Assembly (NCBI GenBank): GCA_003576705.1
Contig: QOZS01000004.1
Coordinates: 27,610 to 91,609 of the forward strand
DNA from: Desertibaculum subflavum
GTDB lineage: Bacteria; Pseudomonadota; Alphaproteobacteria; Ferrovibrionales; Ferrovibrionaceae
Reading direction: 5' to 3'
Length of the DNA: 64,000 nucleotides
Shown: positions 15,274 to 24,116 of the stretch, piece by piece
Layout: each line of letters opens with the position of its first letter
How positions within the stretch are numbered: position 1 is the stretch's first letter
Notes under the pieces: model-generated
Told to the model about the DNA's origin: nothing
The model's input: the letters and a program-made list of their open reading frames with translations, nothing else
Database searches by the model: none
Translations under genes and position numbers: made by a program

Positions 15274-16944
15274 CTACGCCCCCGGCCGCGAGGCGGCGAT
15301 CAGGCGGGACAGGATCAGGACGGGGATCAGGCCCGCAGCGACAATCGACAGCGCGGCCGGCGCGGCTTCGGCGAGGCGCTCGTCGGCGACCAGGTTGAAG
15401 ACCTGCACCGCCAAGGTATCGAGATTGAGCGGGCGCACGATCAGGGTCGCCGGCAGTTCCTTCATCACGTCGACGAAGACGATCAGACCGGCGGTGAGCA
15501 GGCCGCCGGAGACCAGCGGGCGGTGCACGCGCCAGAGCACGCCGCGCGGGCTTTCGCCGAGCGAGCGCGCCGCATCGTCCATCGACATGGTCACCTTGGC
15601 GAGCGCGCCTTCGACCGATTGCAGCGCGATGGCGAGGAAGCGGACGCAATAGGCATAGACCAGGCCGAACAGGCCCCCGGTCAGCAGCAGGCCGGTGGCG
15701 ATGCCGAAGGCCTGGCGCGACCAGCCGTCCACCAGGTGGTCCACCGCGGTCAGCGGTATCAGCACGCCGACGGCGACGATCGAGCCGGGTATGGCATAGC
15801 CCATGGCGGCGAAGCGGTTGATCGCCTCGGCCAGCCGCGCCGGGCGCAGCCGCACCGCATAGGCGAGCAGCGCCGCGATCAGCACGGCGACCACCGCCGC
15901 GACGCTGGCAAGCAGCAGGGAGTTGCGGGCGAATTCGACATAGCGCGGCGGATAGGGCAGCTGCGTCGCGTCGATCAGGTGCCCGAACAGCACGCCGGCC
16001 GGGAGCAGGAAACCGAGCACGATCGGCACCAGGCAGACGGCGAAGGCCGCAGCGGCGCGCCAGCCCGTGAGCGGGTAGTCGGGCAATGGCCGGTAGCGGC
16101 GCGAAGTGTGGTGGAAGCGGCGGTCGCCGCGCGCCCAGCGTTCGGTCGCCAGCAGGCCGAAGGCGAGCACCAGCAAAATCAGCGACAGCTGCGCCGCCGC
16201 CACCGGATTGCCGTAGGCGAACCAGGCGCGATAGATGCCGGTGGTGAAGGTCGGCACGCCGAAAAAGGCGACGGTGCCGAAATCGGCCAGCGTCTCCATC
16301 AGCGCCAGCGCCGCGCCGGCCACGATGGCGGGCCGGGCCAGCGGCAGGGCGACGCGGAAGAACACCGCCCAGGGGCCGCAGCCGAGCGTGCGGCCGACAT
16401 CGATCACGCAGATCGATTGCGCCAGGAAGGCGCTGCGCGCCAGCAGGTAGACGTAAGGGTAGAGCACCATGGTCAGCATCAGCACGGCGCCGCCGATCGA
16501 GTGGATGCGCGGGAACCAGTAATCGCCGTGCTGCCAGCCGGTGGCGGCGCGCAACGCGCTCTGCACCGGGCCGGCGAACTGCAGCAAGTCGGTATAGACA
16601 TAAGCCATGACATAGGCCGGCATGGCGAGCGGCAGGATCAGCGCCCATTCGAACAGGCCGCGCCCCGGAAACCGGCACATGGTGACCAGCCAGGCGGCGG
16701 CGACGCCGCCGACGATGGTGCCGGCGCCGACCCCGGCGAGCAGGATCAGCGTGTTGCTCACCGTTTCCGGCAGCACGTTGGTCAGCGCGTGGCCCCAGTA
16801 ATCGCCGGCGCTGTGGAACAGGTAGGGGAACAGCGCGGCGAGCGGCGCCGCCACCGCGAGCGCGATGGCAAGCTGCAGCAGGCGCCAGCCGAATGCCGGC
16901 CGGCGCCGCGCCACGGGCCAGGCGGCCGGTTCCGTTACCGCCAT
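15274..16944 (-). CDS. Iron(III) ABC transporter permease (FbpB/FutB type, fused two-domain)
   Basis: Inner-membrane permease of 556 residues formed by two fused binding-protein-dependent transport domains. I count about twelve hydrophobic segments: five or six in the first half (LLQLAIALAVAAPLAALFPYL to ILLVLAFGLLA) and a second set starting at AAAFAVCLVPIVLGFLL. Each half has an EAA-like cytoplasmic loop (DVGRTLGCGPWAVFFRVALPLARPAIVAG and DDAARSLGESPRGVLWRVHRPLVSGGL). ATG 16944 (MAVTEPAAWPVARRR) follows GAAGCGGAA, and this start overlaps the DUF1289 gene by ten bases. It pairs with the convergent FbpA-like gene; the ATPase must be encoded elsewhere. Confidence 0.9.
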   Translation of the reverse strand: MAVTEPAAWPVARRRPAFGWRLLQLAIALAVAAPLAALFPYLFHSAGDYWGHALTNVLPETVSNTLILLAGVGAGTIVGGVAAAWLVTMCRFPGRGLFEWALILPLAMPAYVMAYVYTDLLQFAGPVQSALRAATGWQHGDYWFPRIHSIGGAVLMLTMVLYPYVYLLARSAFLAQSICVIDVGRTLGCGPWAVFFRVALPLARPAIVAGAALALMETLADFGTVAFFGVPTFTTGIYRAWFAYGNPVAAAQLSLILLVLAFGLLATERWARGDRRFHHTSRRYRPLPDYPLTGWRAAAAFAVCLVPIVLGFLLPAGVLFGHLIDATQLPYPPRYVEFARNSLLLASVAAVVAVLIAALLAYAVRLRPARLAEAINRFAAMGYAIPGSIVAVGVLIPLTAVDHLVDGWSRQAFGIATGLLLTGGLFGLVYAYCVRFLAIALQSVEGALAKVTMSMDDAARSLGESPRGVLWRVHRPLVSGGLLTAGLIVFVDVMKELPATLIVRPLNLDTLAVQVFNLVADERLAEAAPAALSIVAAGLIPVLILSRLIAASRPGA

Positions 16945-17207
16945 TTCCGCTTCGCCGCTTCGCCCTGCCCGACCGGCCGCGGGCGCCGCGCCTTGGCCGC
17001 CTCGACCACGGCGCGCCGCCCGGGCGGGCCGAGCCGGGTCCAATCGGCGATCTCGTCGATGGTACGGAAACAGCCTTTGCACCAGCCGGTAGCCGGGTCG
17101 AGCACGCAGATGCCGATGCAGGGCGAGGATACGTCGTCGGTCACGCCTAGGGCCTTGCCTCGCTCCCCAATCTGCTTAAGGTCCGCCGCTTGTTCCAGGG
17201 TCGTCAC
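16935..17207 (-). CDS. DUF1289 family cysteine-cluster protein
   Basis: Small protein (90 residues, GTG start) with the DUF1289 signature SPCIGICVLDPATGWCKGC followed by RTIDEIADW. The four Cys (C-x3-C-x8-C-x2-C) could bind zinc or an iron-sulfur cluster; function is unknown. The C-terminal 20 residues are Arg/Lys-rich. Its end overlaps the start of the iron permease by ten bases, so the two are very likely on one mRNA and translationally coupled, which hints at an iron-related role. Confidence 0.8.
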   Translation of the reverse strand: MTTLEQAADLKQIGERGKALGVTDDVSSPCIGICVLDPATGWCKGCFRTIDEIADWTRLGPPGRRAVVEAAKARRPRPVGQGEAAKRKWR

Positions 17208-17214
17208 AGGGGTC

Positions 17215-17243
17215 TTGCATCCTCGGCGGGCCCCGCCTATCTA
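17215..17243 (+). promoter_or_regulatory. Predicted promoter of the ABC export module
   Basis: TTGCAT (17215-17220), a 17-base spacer and TATCTA (17238-17243) lie 58 bases before the ATPase start. The leader that follows contains a CGCGCC/GGCGCG inverted pair. Confidence 0.5.
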
Positions 17244-17301
17244 GCGCGCCGGGGATAGGCTAGCCAGCGGCGCGAGACATCGGAAAAAAGGGCTTCAGGG
17301 A

Positions 17302-18063
17302 ATGAGCCTGCTGGAAATTCGTGGTCTGTCGAAACGGTTCGGTCCCATCACTGCGGTCGACAACGTGTCGTTCAAGGTCGACCAGGGCGAGGTCCTGGGC
17401 TTCCTCGGCCCCAACGGCGCCGGCAAGTCCACCACCATGAAGATGATCGCCGGTTTCATCAGCCCGAGCGCCGGCGGCGTCAGCGTGCTGGGCGAGGACG
17501 TGGCCGAGGCGCCGCTGAAGACCAAGGCCGCCATCGGCTATCTGCCGGAAGGCGCGCCGACCTATCCGGACATGACGCCGCGCGGCTTCCTCGAATTCGT
17601 CGCCGATGCGCGCGGGCTGAAGGGCCCGGAGCGCAAGGCGCGCATCGACTATGCGGTGGAGCACGTCGATATCGGCCATGTGCTGGACCAGTCGATTGAC
17701 ACGCTGTCCAAGGGCTACAAGCGCCGCGTCGGCCTGGCCCAGGCGATCCTGCACGACCCGCCGGTGCTGATCCTGGACGAGCCGACCGACGGCCTGGACC
17801 CGAACCAGAAGCACGAGGTGCGCGAACTGATCCGGCGCATGGCGCCGGGCAAGGCGATCGTGATCTCCACCCACATCCTGGAAGAGGTCGAGGCCGTGTG
17901 CACCCGCGCCATCGTGATCGCGCGCGGGCGCCTGCTGGCCGAGGGCCATCCGGTGGAAGGCGGCTGGCAGCTGGGCGAGCATTTCGCCGAACCGGGCAGG
18001 CTCGACGCCGTGTTCCGCGCCATCACCATGGGTGCGCCGTCGAGCGCGCAGGAGGCCGCGTGA
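17302..18063 (+). CDS. ABC transporter ATP-binding protein (GldA-like)
   Basis: ATPase subunit of a multidrug/GldA-type ABC exporter, 253 residues. Walker A is GPNGAGKST (about 37-45), the Q-loop region is AAIGYLPEGAPTYPDMT, the signature LSKGYKRRVGLAQAI replaces LSGGQ, and Walker B is PPVLILDEPTDGLDP followed by the H-loop ISTHILEE. The module that follows (permease, GldG-like, DUF4340) identifies it as part of the GldA-GldF-GldG-like system found in many non-gliding bacteria. Its TGA overlaps the permease start. Confidence 0.9.
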   Translation: MSLLEIRGLSKRFGPITAVDNVSFKVDQGEVLGFLGPNGAGKSTTMKMIAGFISPSAGGVSVLGEDVAEAPLKTKAAIGYLPEGAPTYPDMTPRGFLEFVADARGLKGPERKARIDYAVEHVDIGHVLDQSIDTLSKGYKRRVGLAQAILHDPPVLILDEPTDGLDPNQKHEVRELIRRMAPGKAIVISTHILEEVEAVCTRAIVIARGRLLAEGHPVEGGWQLGEHFAEPGRLDAVFRAITMGAPSSAQEAA

Positions 18064-18797
18064 TGCAGGGCACGGGCGCGGTCTTCAAGCGGGAGTTCCA
18101 GGGCTATTTCGCGACGCCGGTGGCCTATGTCTTCATCTGCATCTTCCTGTTCTGCACCGGCATCTTCACCTTCTACGTGGGCAATTTCTTCGCCCGCGGC
18201 CAGGCCGATCTGAAGGCCTTCTTCACCTTCCATCCCTGGCTCTATCTGTTCCTGATCCCCGCCATCTCGATGCGGCTATGGGCGGAGGAGCGCAAGTCCG
18301 GCACCATCGAGCTGCTGATGTCGCTGCCGGTCAGCCTGGCCGGCGTTGTGCTGGGCAAGTTCCTGGCCGCCTGGCTGTTCACCGGCGTGGCGCTGGTGCT
18401 GACCTTCCCGATGTGGATCACCGTCGCCTATCTCGGCGATCCGGATCACGGCGTGATACTGGCCGGCTATATCGGCAGCTTCTTCATGGCCGGCGGCTAT
18501 CTCGCCATCGGCGCCTGCATGTCGGCGCTGACCCGCAACCAGGTGATCGCGTTCGTGCTGAGCGTCGTCGTCTGTTTCCTGTTCACCGTGTCGGGCGCGC
18601 CGATCGTGCTCGACTTCTTTGCCGGCTGGGCGCCGCAGATCCTGGTCGAGGCGATCGCCTCGTTCAGCTTCCTGCGCCATTTCAACGCCATCACCGAAGG
18701 CGTCATCGATCTGCGCGATGTCGTCTTCTTCGTCTCGCTGATCGCGCTCTGGCTGTTCGCCAACGCGATCGCGGTCGAGATGCGGAAAGCCGGCTGA
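18063..18797 (+). CDS. ABC transporter permease (GldF/ABC-2 type)
   Basis: Six-span ABC-2-type permease of 244 residues. It begins cytoplasmically (MQGTGAVFKREFQGYFATP) and then shows six hydrophobic segments: VAYVFICIFLFCTGIFTFYVG, LYLFLIPAISM, the segment after VSLAGVVLGKFLAAW, ILAGYIGSFFMAGGYLAIGACM, VIAFVLSVVVCFLF and FFVSLIALWLFANAI. The WAEERKSGTIELLMSLP sequence between TM2 and TM3 is the hallmark of the NosY/GldF group. Start overlap TGATG with the ATPase. The exported substrate is unknown. Confidence 0.88.
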   Translation: MQGTGAVFKREFQGYFATPVAYVFICIFLFCTGIFTFYVGNFFARGQADLKAFFTFHPWLYLFLIPAISMRLWAEERKSGTIELLMSLPVSLAGVVLGKFLAAWLFTGVALVLTFPMWITVAYLGDPDHGVILAGYIGSFFMAGGYLAIGACMSALTRNQVIAFVLSVVVCFLFTVSGAPIVLDFFAGWAPQILVEAIASFSFLRHFNAITEGVIDLRDVVFFVSLIALWLFANAIAVEMRKAG

Positions 18798-18807
18798 GGA
18801 CCATCCG

Positions 18808-20778
18808 ATGAACCGCACGCTGATCTCCGTCACCGGTCTGGTGATCGCCGCCATCCTCTTCCTGGCGGTCAACATCCTGGCCAATCTGGGCCTGCGCACC
18901 GCGCCCCGGATCGACCTCACCGAGCAGAAGCTCTACACGCTGTCCGAAGGCACCCGGAACGTGCTCGCCTCGATCCAGGAGCCGATCACGCTGCGCCTGT
19001 TCTATTCGGCCAAGCTCGCCAACGACCTGCCGCAGATCAAGGCCTATGGCCAGCGCGTGCGCGACCTGCTGGAAGCCTATGCGAGCCGCGCCGGCGGCAA
19101 GATCCGCCTCGAGGTGATCGACCCCGAGCCCTATACCGAGGCCGAGGACCGCGCGGTGGCGGCCGGCGTGCAAGGCGCGCCGCTCGACGCCAACCAGGCG
19201 ACGCAGTTCTATTTCGGCCTGGTCGGCACCAACACCGCCGACAAGCAGGAGGTGATCCCCTTCCTGCAGCAGGACCGCGAGCAGTTCCTGGAATACGACC
19301 TGACGCGGCTCGTCTACACGCTGACCGACCCGAAGAAGCCGGTGCTGGGCCTGCTCACCGACATCCAGATGCAGTACGGGCCGGGCGGCGTGATGGCGGC
19401 GATGCGCGGCCAGGGCGCGCCCTACATCCTGTACAACCAGCTGAAGGACGTGTTCCAGGTCAAGACTATCGCCACCGACGTCAAGGCGATCGACGACGAC
19501 GTCACCGTGCTGATGATCGTGCACCCGAAAGCCTTGAGCGAGCAGACGCAATACGCGATCGACCAGTTCGTTATGCGCGGCGGCCGCGTCGTGCTGATGG
19601 TCGATCCGCATTACGAGAGCGAGCAGCCGCCGCAGGGCATGATGGGCATGCAGATGATGGAGCCGAAGAGCTCCAACCTGCCCAAGCTGATGCAGGCCTG
19701 GGGCGTCGCCATGGACGAGAAGCTTTTCGTCGGCGATCGCTCGGTGGCGATCCGGGTCAATGCCGGCGAAGGCTCGCGCCGCGGCGCGGTCGATTACGTG
19801 GCCTGGATGCAGCTCGGCCCGGCGAACCGCAATCCGGACGACGTGACCACCGGCGAGCTCGGCACCATCAACCTGATCTCGGCCGGCGCGCTGAAGCCGG
19901 TGGAGGGCGCCGGCACCACGGTGACTCCGCTGCTCTACAGCTCGAAGGACCAGGCGGCGCTGATCGACGTCGCCAAGATCGCGGTGCGCCCGCAGCCGGA
20001 CGTGCTGCTGGCGGAGTTCAAGCCTTCCGGCGAGCGCTACACGCTGGCCGCGCGCATCTCGGGCCCCGCCAAGTCGGCCTTCCCCGACGGCCCGCCGCCG
20101 CCGCCGAAGAAGGAGGGCGAGGAAGCCAAGGAAGGCGAGGCGAAGCCGGAAGCAAAGGCCGACGAGAAGCCGGCCGAAGCCGCGAAGCCGCATCTGGCCG
20201 AGAGCAAGGGCCCGATCAACGTCGTCGTCGTCGCCGATGTCGACATGATCGAGGACCGCTTTTGGGTGCGGGTGCAGGATTTCTTCGGCCAGCGCATGGC
20301 GGTGCCCTTCGCCGGCAATGCCGACCTGCTGGTCAACGCAGTGGACAGCCTGTCCGGTTCGAACGACCTGATCACGCTCCGAAGCCGCGGCCGCTCGAAC
20401 CGGCCGTTCGAGGCGATCGACCAGCTGCGCCGCGAGGCGGGGCAGGAATTCGTGAGCCGCGAGCAGGAGCTGCAGAAGAAGCTGCAGGAGACCGAGAAGC
20501 AGATCGCCGAGCTGCAATCCAAGCGCAAGGCCGGGGCCGGCGGCGCGCTGCTCTCGGCCGAGGAGCAGGCCGCGATCGACAATTTCCGCAAGGAGCTGAT
20601 CCGCGTGCGCCGCGAGCTGCGCGACGTGCAGTACAATCTGAACCGCAGCGTCGAGCGGCTCGCCGGTTGGATCAAGTTCGCCAATATCGGCCTGGTGCCG
20701 ATCGTCGTGGCGGGCGTCGCCATCGGCCTCGGCGCCGTGCGGCGCCAGCGCCGCTCCGCCGGGCACGGCAAGGTGTGA
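18808..20778 (+). CDS. GldG-like ABC-associated membrane protein
   Basis: Large auxiliary subunit of the GldFG-type transporter, 656 residues. One N-terminal TM (TLISVTGLVIAAILFLAVNIL), then IDLTEQKLYTLSEGTRNVL, the hallmark of the GldG/ABC_transp_aux family, then a long periplasmic domain containing VTVLMIVHPKALSEQTQYAIDQFVMRGGRVVLMVDP. Between about 425 and 465 is a charged linker of Pro, Lys, Glu and Ala. A coiled coil (about 555-625: QELQKKLQETEKQIAELQSKR..., ELIRVRRELRDVQYN) precedes the C-terminal TM (NIGLVPIVVAGVAIGLGAV). Ten bases separate it from the permease gene. Confidence 0.87.
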   Translation: MNRTLISVTGLVIAAILFLAVNILANLGLRTAPRIDLTEQKLYTLSEGTRNVLASIQEPITLRLFYSAKLANDLPQIKAYGQRVRDLLEAYASRAGGKIRLEVIDPEPYTEAEDRAVAAGVQGAPLDANQATQFYFGLVGTNTADKQEVIPFLQQDREQFLEYDLTRLVYTLTDPKKPVLGLLTDIQMQYGPGGVMAAMRGQGAPYILYNQLKDVFQVKTIATDVKAIDDDVTVLMIVHPKALSEQTQYAIDQFVMRGGRVVLMVDPHYESEQPPQGMMGMQMMEPKSSNLPKLMQAWGVAMDEKLFVGDRSVAIRVNAGEGSRRGAVDYVAWMQLGPANRNPDDVTTGELGTINLISAGALKPVEGAGTTVTPLLYSSKDQAALIDVAKIAVRPQPDVLLAEFKPSGERYTLAARISGPAKSAFPDGPPPPPKKEGEEAKEGEAKPEAKADEKPAEAAKPHLAESKGPINVVVVADVDMIEDRFWVRVQDFFGQRMAVPFAGNADLLVNAVDSLSGSNDLITLRSRGRSNRPFEAIDQLRREAGQEFVSREQELQKKLQETEKQIAELQSKRKAGAGGALLSAEEQAAIDNFRKELIRVRRELRDVQYNLNRSVERLAGWIKFANIGLVPIVVAGVAIGLGAVRRQRRSAGHGKV

Positions 20779-20791
20779 CGGGAGAGCCACG

Positions 20792-21877
20792 ATGCGCGCC
20801 AAAGGATTGACCATCATGGCCGGCGCCGCGGTCGTCGCGGTGGCGGCGGCCGCCTGGATCGTCATCCGCCAGGCGGAACAGACCGCCAGCAGCATCGGCG
20901 ACCAGGGCCCGCTGTTCCCGGCGCTGGCCCAGCAGATCAACGATGTCGGCACCCTGATGATCGCCGACGCCAAGCAGAGCTTCACCATCCAGCGCCAGGG
21001 CGAGGACCGCTGGGTGCTGAAGGAGAAGGCGGATTACCGCGTGCGCGACGACGCGGTGAAGAAGGCGGTGGTGGGGATCGCCGAGCTGCAGATCCTGGAG
21101 CCGCGCTCGGAGAACCCGGAGCTGCACCAGAAGATGGGCGTCGGCGATCTCGACAAGCCGGGCTCCGAGGCGGTGCGCATCACGCTGAAGGACAAGGCTT
21201 CGAAGGACCTGGCGAGCCTGCTGATCGGCAAGACCAAGGCCTCCGAGACGACGATGCGGCCGGCCGAGATCTTCGTGCGCAAGGCCTCCGACACCAAGGC
21301 CTGGCTGGTGCACGGCCGGCTGGAGGTGAAGGCCGACCCGATGAGCTGGGTCGACAAGGAGACCTTCAAGGTCGTGCGCGGCCGTATCATGTCGGTCGAG
21401 ATCGCGCAGCCGGACGGCGCCAAAGCGGAGATCCGCCGCACCGATCCGGCCAAGGAGGAGTTCGAACTGGTCGGCCTGCCGAAGGACAAGAAGGCCAAGG
21501 TCTCCGACGTCAACGGCATCGCCGGGGGCCTGGAATTCGTCAATTTCGACGACGTGGCCAAGGCCGATGCGGTGGACTTCAGCAAGGCCGTGGTGGCGAC
21601 CTACCGCACCTATGACGGCCTGGTGCTGGAGATCCGCACGGTGAAGAAGGACGGCAAGCCTTGGGTAAACTTCAAGGCCAGCGTGGATGCCGCCCAGGTG
21701 GCCAAGGACCTGGCCAAGACCGACGAGAAGAAGATCCTGCTCTCCGCCGAAGAGGTGGAGAAGGAAGCCAAGGGCATCAACGACCGGCTCGGCGCCTGGG
21801 CGCACCAGGTGCCGGACTATCGCTCCGACAACTTCACCCGCAAGCCGGACGACCTGATCATCAAGGACGCGTCGTAG
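20792..21877 (+). CDS. DUF4340 domain protein, partner of the GldFG-type transporter
   Basis: Membrane-anchored protein of 361 residues with an N-terminal TM (LTIMAGAAVVAVAAAAWIVI) and a large outside part made of repeated beta-rich DUF4340-type segments (for example SFTIQRQGEDRWVLKEKADYRVRDDAVKKAVVGIAEL). The charged, Lys/Asp-rich composition is typical. DUF4340 genes regularly follow GldG-like genes, so it is probably a periplasmic subunit of the same complex; no biochemical activity is known to me. GGGAGAG precedes the ATG at 20792. It ends 10 bases before a convergent gene. Confidence 0.83.
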   Translation: MRAKGLTIMAGAAVVAVAAAAWIVIRQAEQTASSIGDQGPLFPALAQQINDVGTLMIADAKQSFTIQRQGEDRWVLKEKADYRVRDDAVKKAVVGIAELQILEPRSENPELHQKMGVGDLDKPGSEAVRITLKDKASKDLASLLIGKTKASETTMRPAEIFVRKASDTKAWLVHGRLEVKADPMSWVDKETFKVVRGRIMSVEIAQPDGAKAEIRRTDPAKEEFELVGLPKDKKAKVSDVNGIAGGLEFVNFDDVAKADAVDFSKAVVATYRTYDGLVLEIRTVKKDGKPWVNFKASVDAAQVAKDLAKTDEKKILLSAEEVEKEAKGINDRLGAWAHQVPDYRSDNFTRKPDDLIIKDAS

Positions 21878-21887
21878 GGACCGGCGG

Positions 21888-22619
21888 CTACTTGATCAGC
21901 GCGACATAGGTCGGTTCGTCGAGCTGGCCGGTGACTTCCAGGCCATAGGCCTTCTGGAAGCTCGATACCGCCCGCGCGGTGCCCTGGCCGAACACGCCGT
22001 CGATGGCACCGGCATAGAGACCGAGCTCGGTCAGCCGGCGCTGGGCATTGGCGGTGCGGATCTCCACCGAAAGCGCGGCCGTGTCGCCGCCGGCGGCCGG
22101 GGCGAGCTTGTCGATCTGCGCCATCAGGTTGGCTTCGCGCCAGTCGAGCACGAACTCGTCCAGCATGCGCCGCACCAGGGCGGCGACCTGCTGGGAATGG
22201 GTGGCCGTGTCGGAGGTGAGCATGCCGGACTTGTTGACCAGCACGACCTCGCCGAGCCGCTCCTGCCTGGTCGCCGGATCGGTGTAGTAGAAGGCAAACA
22301 GGCCGATGCGAAGCGTCACCGAGGTGACGCAGACCTGGCCTCGCTCGAAGGCCAACGTCACCGCCTGGGCGTTGGCGGCGATCGGCGCGCCCTCGGCGAT
22401 TTTCAGTCCGGCCTGGCCGAGCCGGCCGGCCACCGCCGACCGCACCAGCGCGGCCGTGCTGCCGCATTCCGTCGGGCCGCCGGGGCCGACGCTGGCATTG
22501 ACGGTGATGCTGTCGACGCCTTCCAGTGCCTGCTTGTCGGGCACGCTGGCAGCCTCGCCGCGCGCCGCCAGCAACACGGCGACGAGCGCGGCGCACGGCG
22601 CCCAAACCCCACGCTTCAT
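21888..22619 (-). CDS. Exported protein with C-terminal peptidoglycan-binding domain
   Basis: Secreted protein of 243 residues. ATG 22619 is preceded by GGAGGGC and starts a signal peptide (MKRGVWAPCAALVAVLLAARGEA). The middle (about 25-150) is not recognised; it contains CGSTAALVRSAVAGRLGQAGL and GEVVLVNKSGMLTS. The C-terminus (about 175-243: RRLTELGLYAGAIDGVFGQGTARAVSSFQKAYGLEVTGQLDEPTYVAL) is a clear PG_binding_1 repeat that would anchor it to the cell wall. It is divergent from the dctP gene. Only the binding domain can be assigned. Confidence 0.82.
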   Translation of the reverse strand: MKRGVWAPCAALVAVLLAARGEAASVPDKQALEGVDSITVNASVGPGGPTECGSTAALVRSAVAGRLGQAGLKIAEGAPIAANAQAVTLAFERGQVCVTSVTLRIGLFAFYYTDPATRQERLGEVVLVNKSGMLTSDTATHSQQVAALVRRMLDEFVLDWREANLMAQIDKLAPAAGGDTAALSVEIRTANAQRRLTELGLYAGAIDGVFGQGTARAVSSFQKAYGLEVTGQLDEPTYVALIK

Positions 22620-22820
22620 GCCGCCCTCCGATCTCCCCCAAGACAATCGGGCCTGCCCGGCAATGACAATAGGCCAGGCGGCAGAGGCGGGCCAGTCCGC
22701 CAGGCCCGCCGGCGCGAGATTCCGCGCTATCCTGCAATCGGCAGAGACCCGTGCCGATGCCGGAGCGCGCGCCGTTTCCATCCAGGGCTTGATCGATCGC
22801 CGCCGCGGCGGCCCAACGGA

Positions 22821-22849
22821 TTGACGCTGGGCGTATGCATGTGTTGTAT
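22821..22849 (+). promoter_or_regulatory. Possible promoter of the first TRAP operon
   Basis: TTGACG (22821-22826), a 17-base spacer and TTGTAT (22844-22849). The -35 is strong, the -10 only fair. Transcription would begin near 22857, just before the hairpin in the leader. Confidence 0.45.
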
Positions 22850-22867
22850 CGCCCCATCGTCAAACCA

Positions 22868-22889
22868 TCCCGCACCATGCAGTGCGGGA
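22868..22889 (+). promoter_or_regulatory. Perfect stem-loop in the dctP leader
   Basis: TCCCGCAC and GTGCGGGA form an uninterrupted 8-bp GC-rich stem with a CATGCA loop, ending 10 bases before the AAGGAGGA Shine-Dalgarno. It has no T-tract, so it is a leader structure (stability, protein or sRNA site) rather than a terminator. Confidence 0.55.
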
Positions 22890-22912
22890 GATATTCCAAG
22901 GAGGATACGGTC

Positions 22913-23986
22913 ATGCCAAACGGGCAGAAGCCTGCGAGCCCCCGCGTCAACCGGCGCAGCCTGATCAAGACGTCGCTCGGCCTTGCCGCCGTGCCGGCCG
23001 CCCTCGCCGCGGCCCCCGCCATCATCGGCTCGGCCAGGGCGCAGAGCAAAGTGACCTGGAAGGTCCAGTCGCATTGGCCGAAGGCGTCCGCCTCGTTCAA
23101 GGACAGCCTGGAATGGTTCAATACCGAGCTGGGCAAGCGCTCGGACGGCCGCTTCAAGCTGCAGATGTTCGGCGCCGGCGAGCTCGCCAAGGGCGGTGAG
23201 ATCTTCAACATCGTGCGCAAGGGCGTGGTCGAGATGGGCACGCTGTCGGCGGCCTACATCCTCGGCGAGGCGCAGGCCATGGGTCTCGCCTATGGCGTGC
23301 CCGGCTCGCTGCTCGAGCCCTGGGAGATGACGCATTACCTGAAGAACCTGGGCGGCGAGAACCTCGTCAACGAGGAGCTCGAGCCCAAGGGCGTCATCTA
23401 CCGCACCGAGAAGGCCTATACGACCGAGCTGGTGCTGAACAAGAAGATCGCCACGATGGACGACTTCAAGACGCTCAAGCTGCGCTCGGCCGGCACGCTG
23501 ATGGATTACCTGTCGATGGCCGGCGCCTCGCCGACCCATATCGCCGGGCCCGAGCTGTACCAGTCGCTCTCCACCGGCGTGGTCGACGGGGCGCATTGGG
23601 GCGCCGCGCAGGGCGCGCTGACCATGAAGCTGTGGGAAGTGGCGCGCTTCCACATGAAGCCGGCGCTGGGCATCACCACCGATGCCTATGTGTTCAACAA
23701 GGCCGCCGTCGAGAAGCTGCCGGCCGACCTGCGGCTGATCCTGATGACGCTGGCGGACGAGCGGTTCTTCAGCCGTACTGCCGAGTACCAGCACAAGGAG
23801 GCGGTCGCGCTGACCAGGGGCAAGAAGGAAAACAACGTCGAGGTGGTGCAGTTCCCCAAGGCCGTGCAGGAAAAGTTCGCGGCCGCCTCGAAGGAAATCC
23901 TGGCCAAGGAAACGGTCAAGGGAGATCGGGCCGCCAAGGGCGCCGAGATCCTGACGTCGTTCATGAAGGATCTGGGCTACGTCTGA
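22913..23986 (+). CDS. dctP: TRAP transporter substrate-binding protein (DctP family)
   Basis: Periplasmic binding protein of a Na+-coupled TRAP importer (357 residues). It carries a twin-arginine signal (NRRSLIKTSLG... ending IIGSARAQ), so it is probably exported folded by Tat. Conserved DctP parts are AGELAKGGEIFNIVRKGVVEMG, LKTLKLRSAGTL-like text (DFKTLKLRSAGTLMDYL), and YQSLSTGVVDGAHWGAAQGAL, where the conserved Arg of LKLRS clamps a substrate carboxylate. ATG 22913 is set by the strong SD AAGGAGGA. dctQ and dctM follow in order. The likely ligand class is organic or keto acids; the exact substrate is unknown. Confidence 0.9.
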   Translation: MPNGQKPASPRVNRRSLIKTSLGLAAVPAALAAAPAIIGSARAQSKVTWKVQSHWPKASASFKDSLEWFNTELGKRSDGRFKLQMFGAGELAKGGEIFNIVRKGVVEMGTLSAAYILGEAQAMGLAYGVPGSLLEPWEMTHYLKNLGGENLVNEELEPKGVIYRTEKAYTTELVLNKKIATMDDFKTLKLRSAGTLMDYLSMAGASPTHIAGPELYQSLSTGVVDGAHWGAAQGALTMKLWEVARFHMKPALGITTDAYVFNKAAVEKLPADLRLILMTLADERFFSRTAEYQHKEAVALTRGKKENNVEVVQFPKAVQEKFAAASKEILAKETVKGDRAAKGAEILTSFMKDLGYV

Positions 23987-24116
23987 GGCCGTCCGGGGAA
24001 ACCCGCGCAATCGGTGCGGATGAACTGAAGGCCCGTTTCCGAGCACCGGCGCAGGGACCGCAGCGCGGCACCTGCGACGGGCTCGGACGCGGGCTTCTGT
24101 CGAAGAGAAAGCCGAC

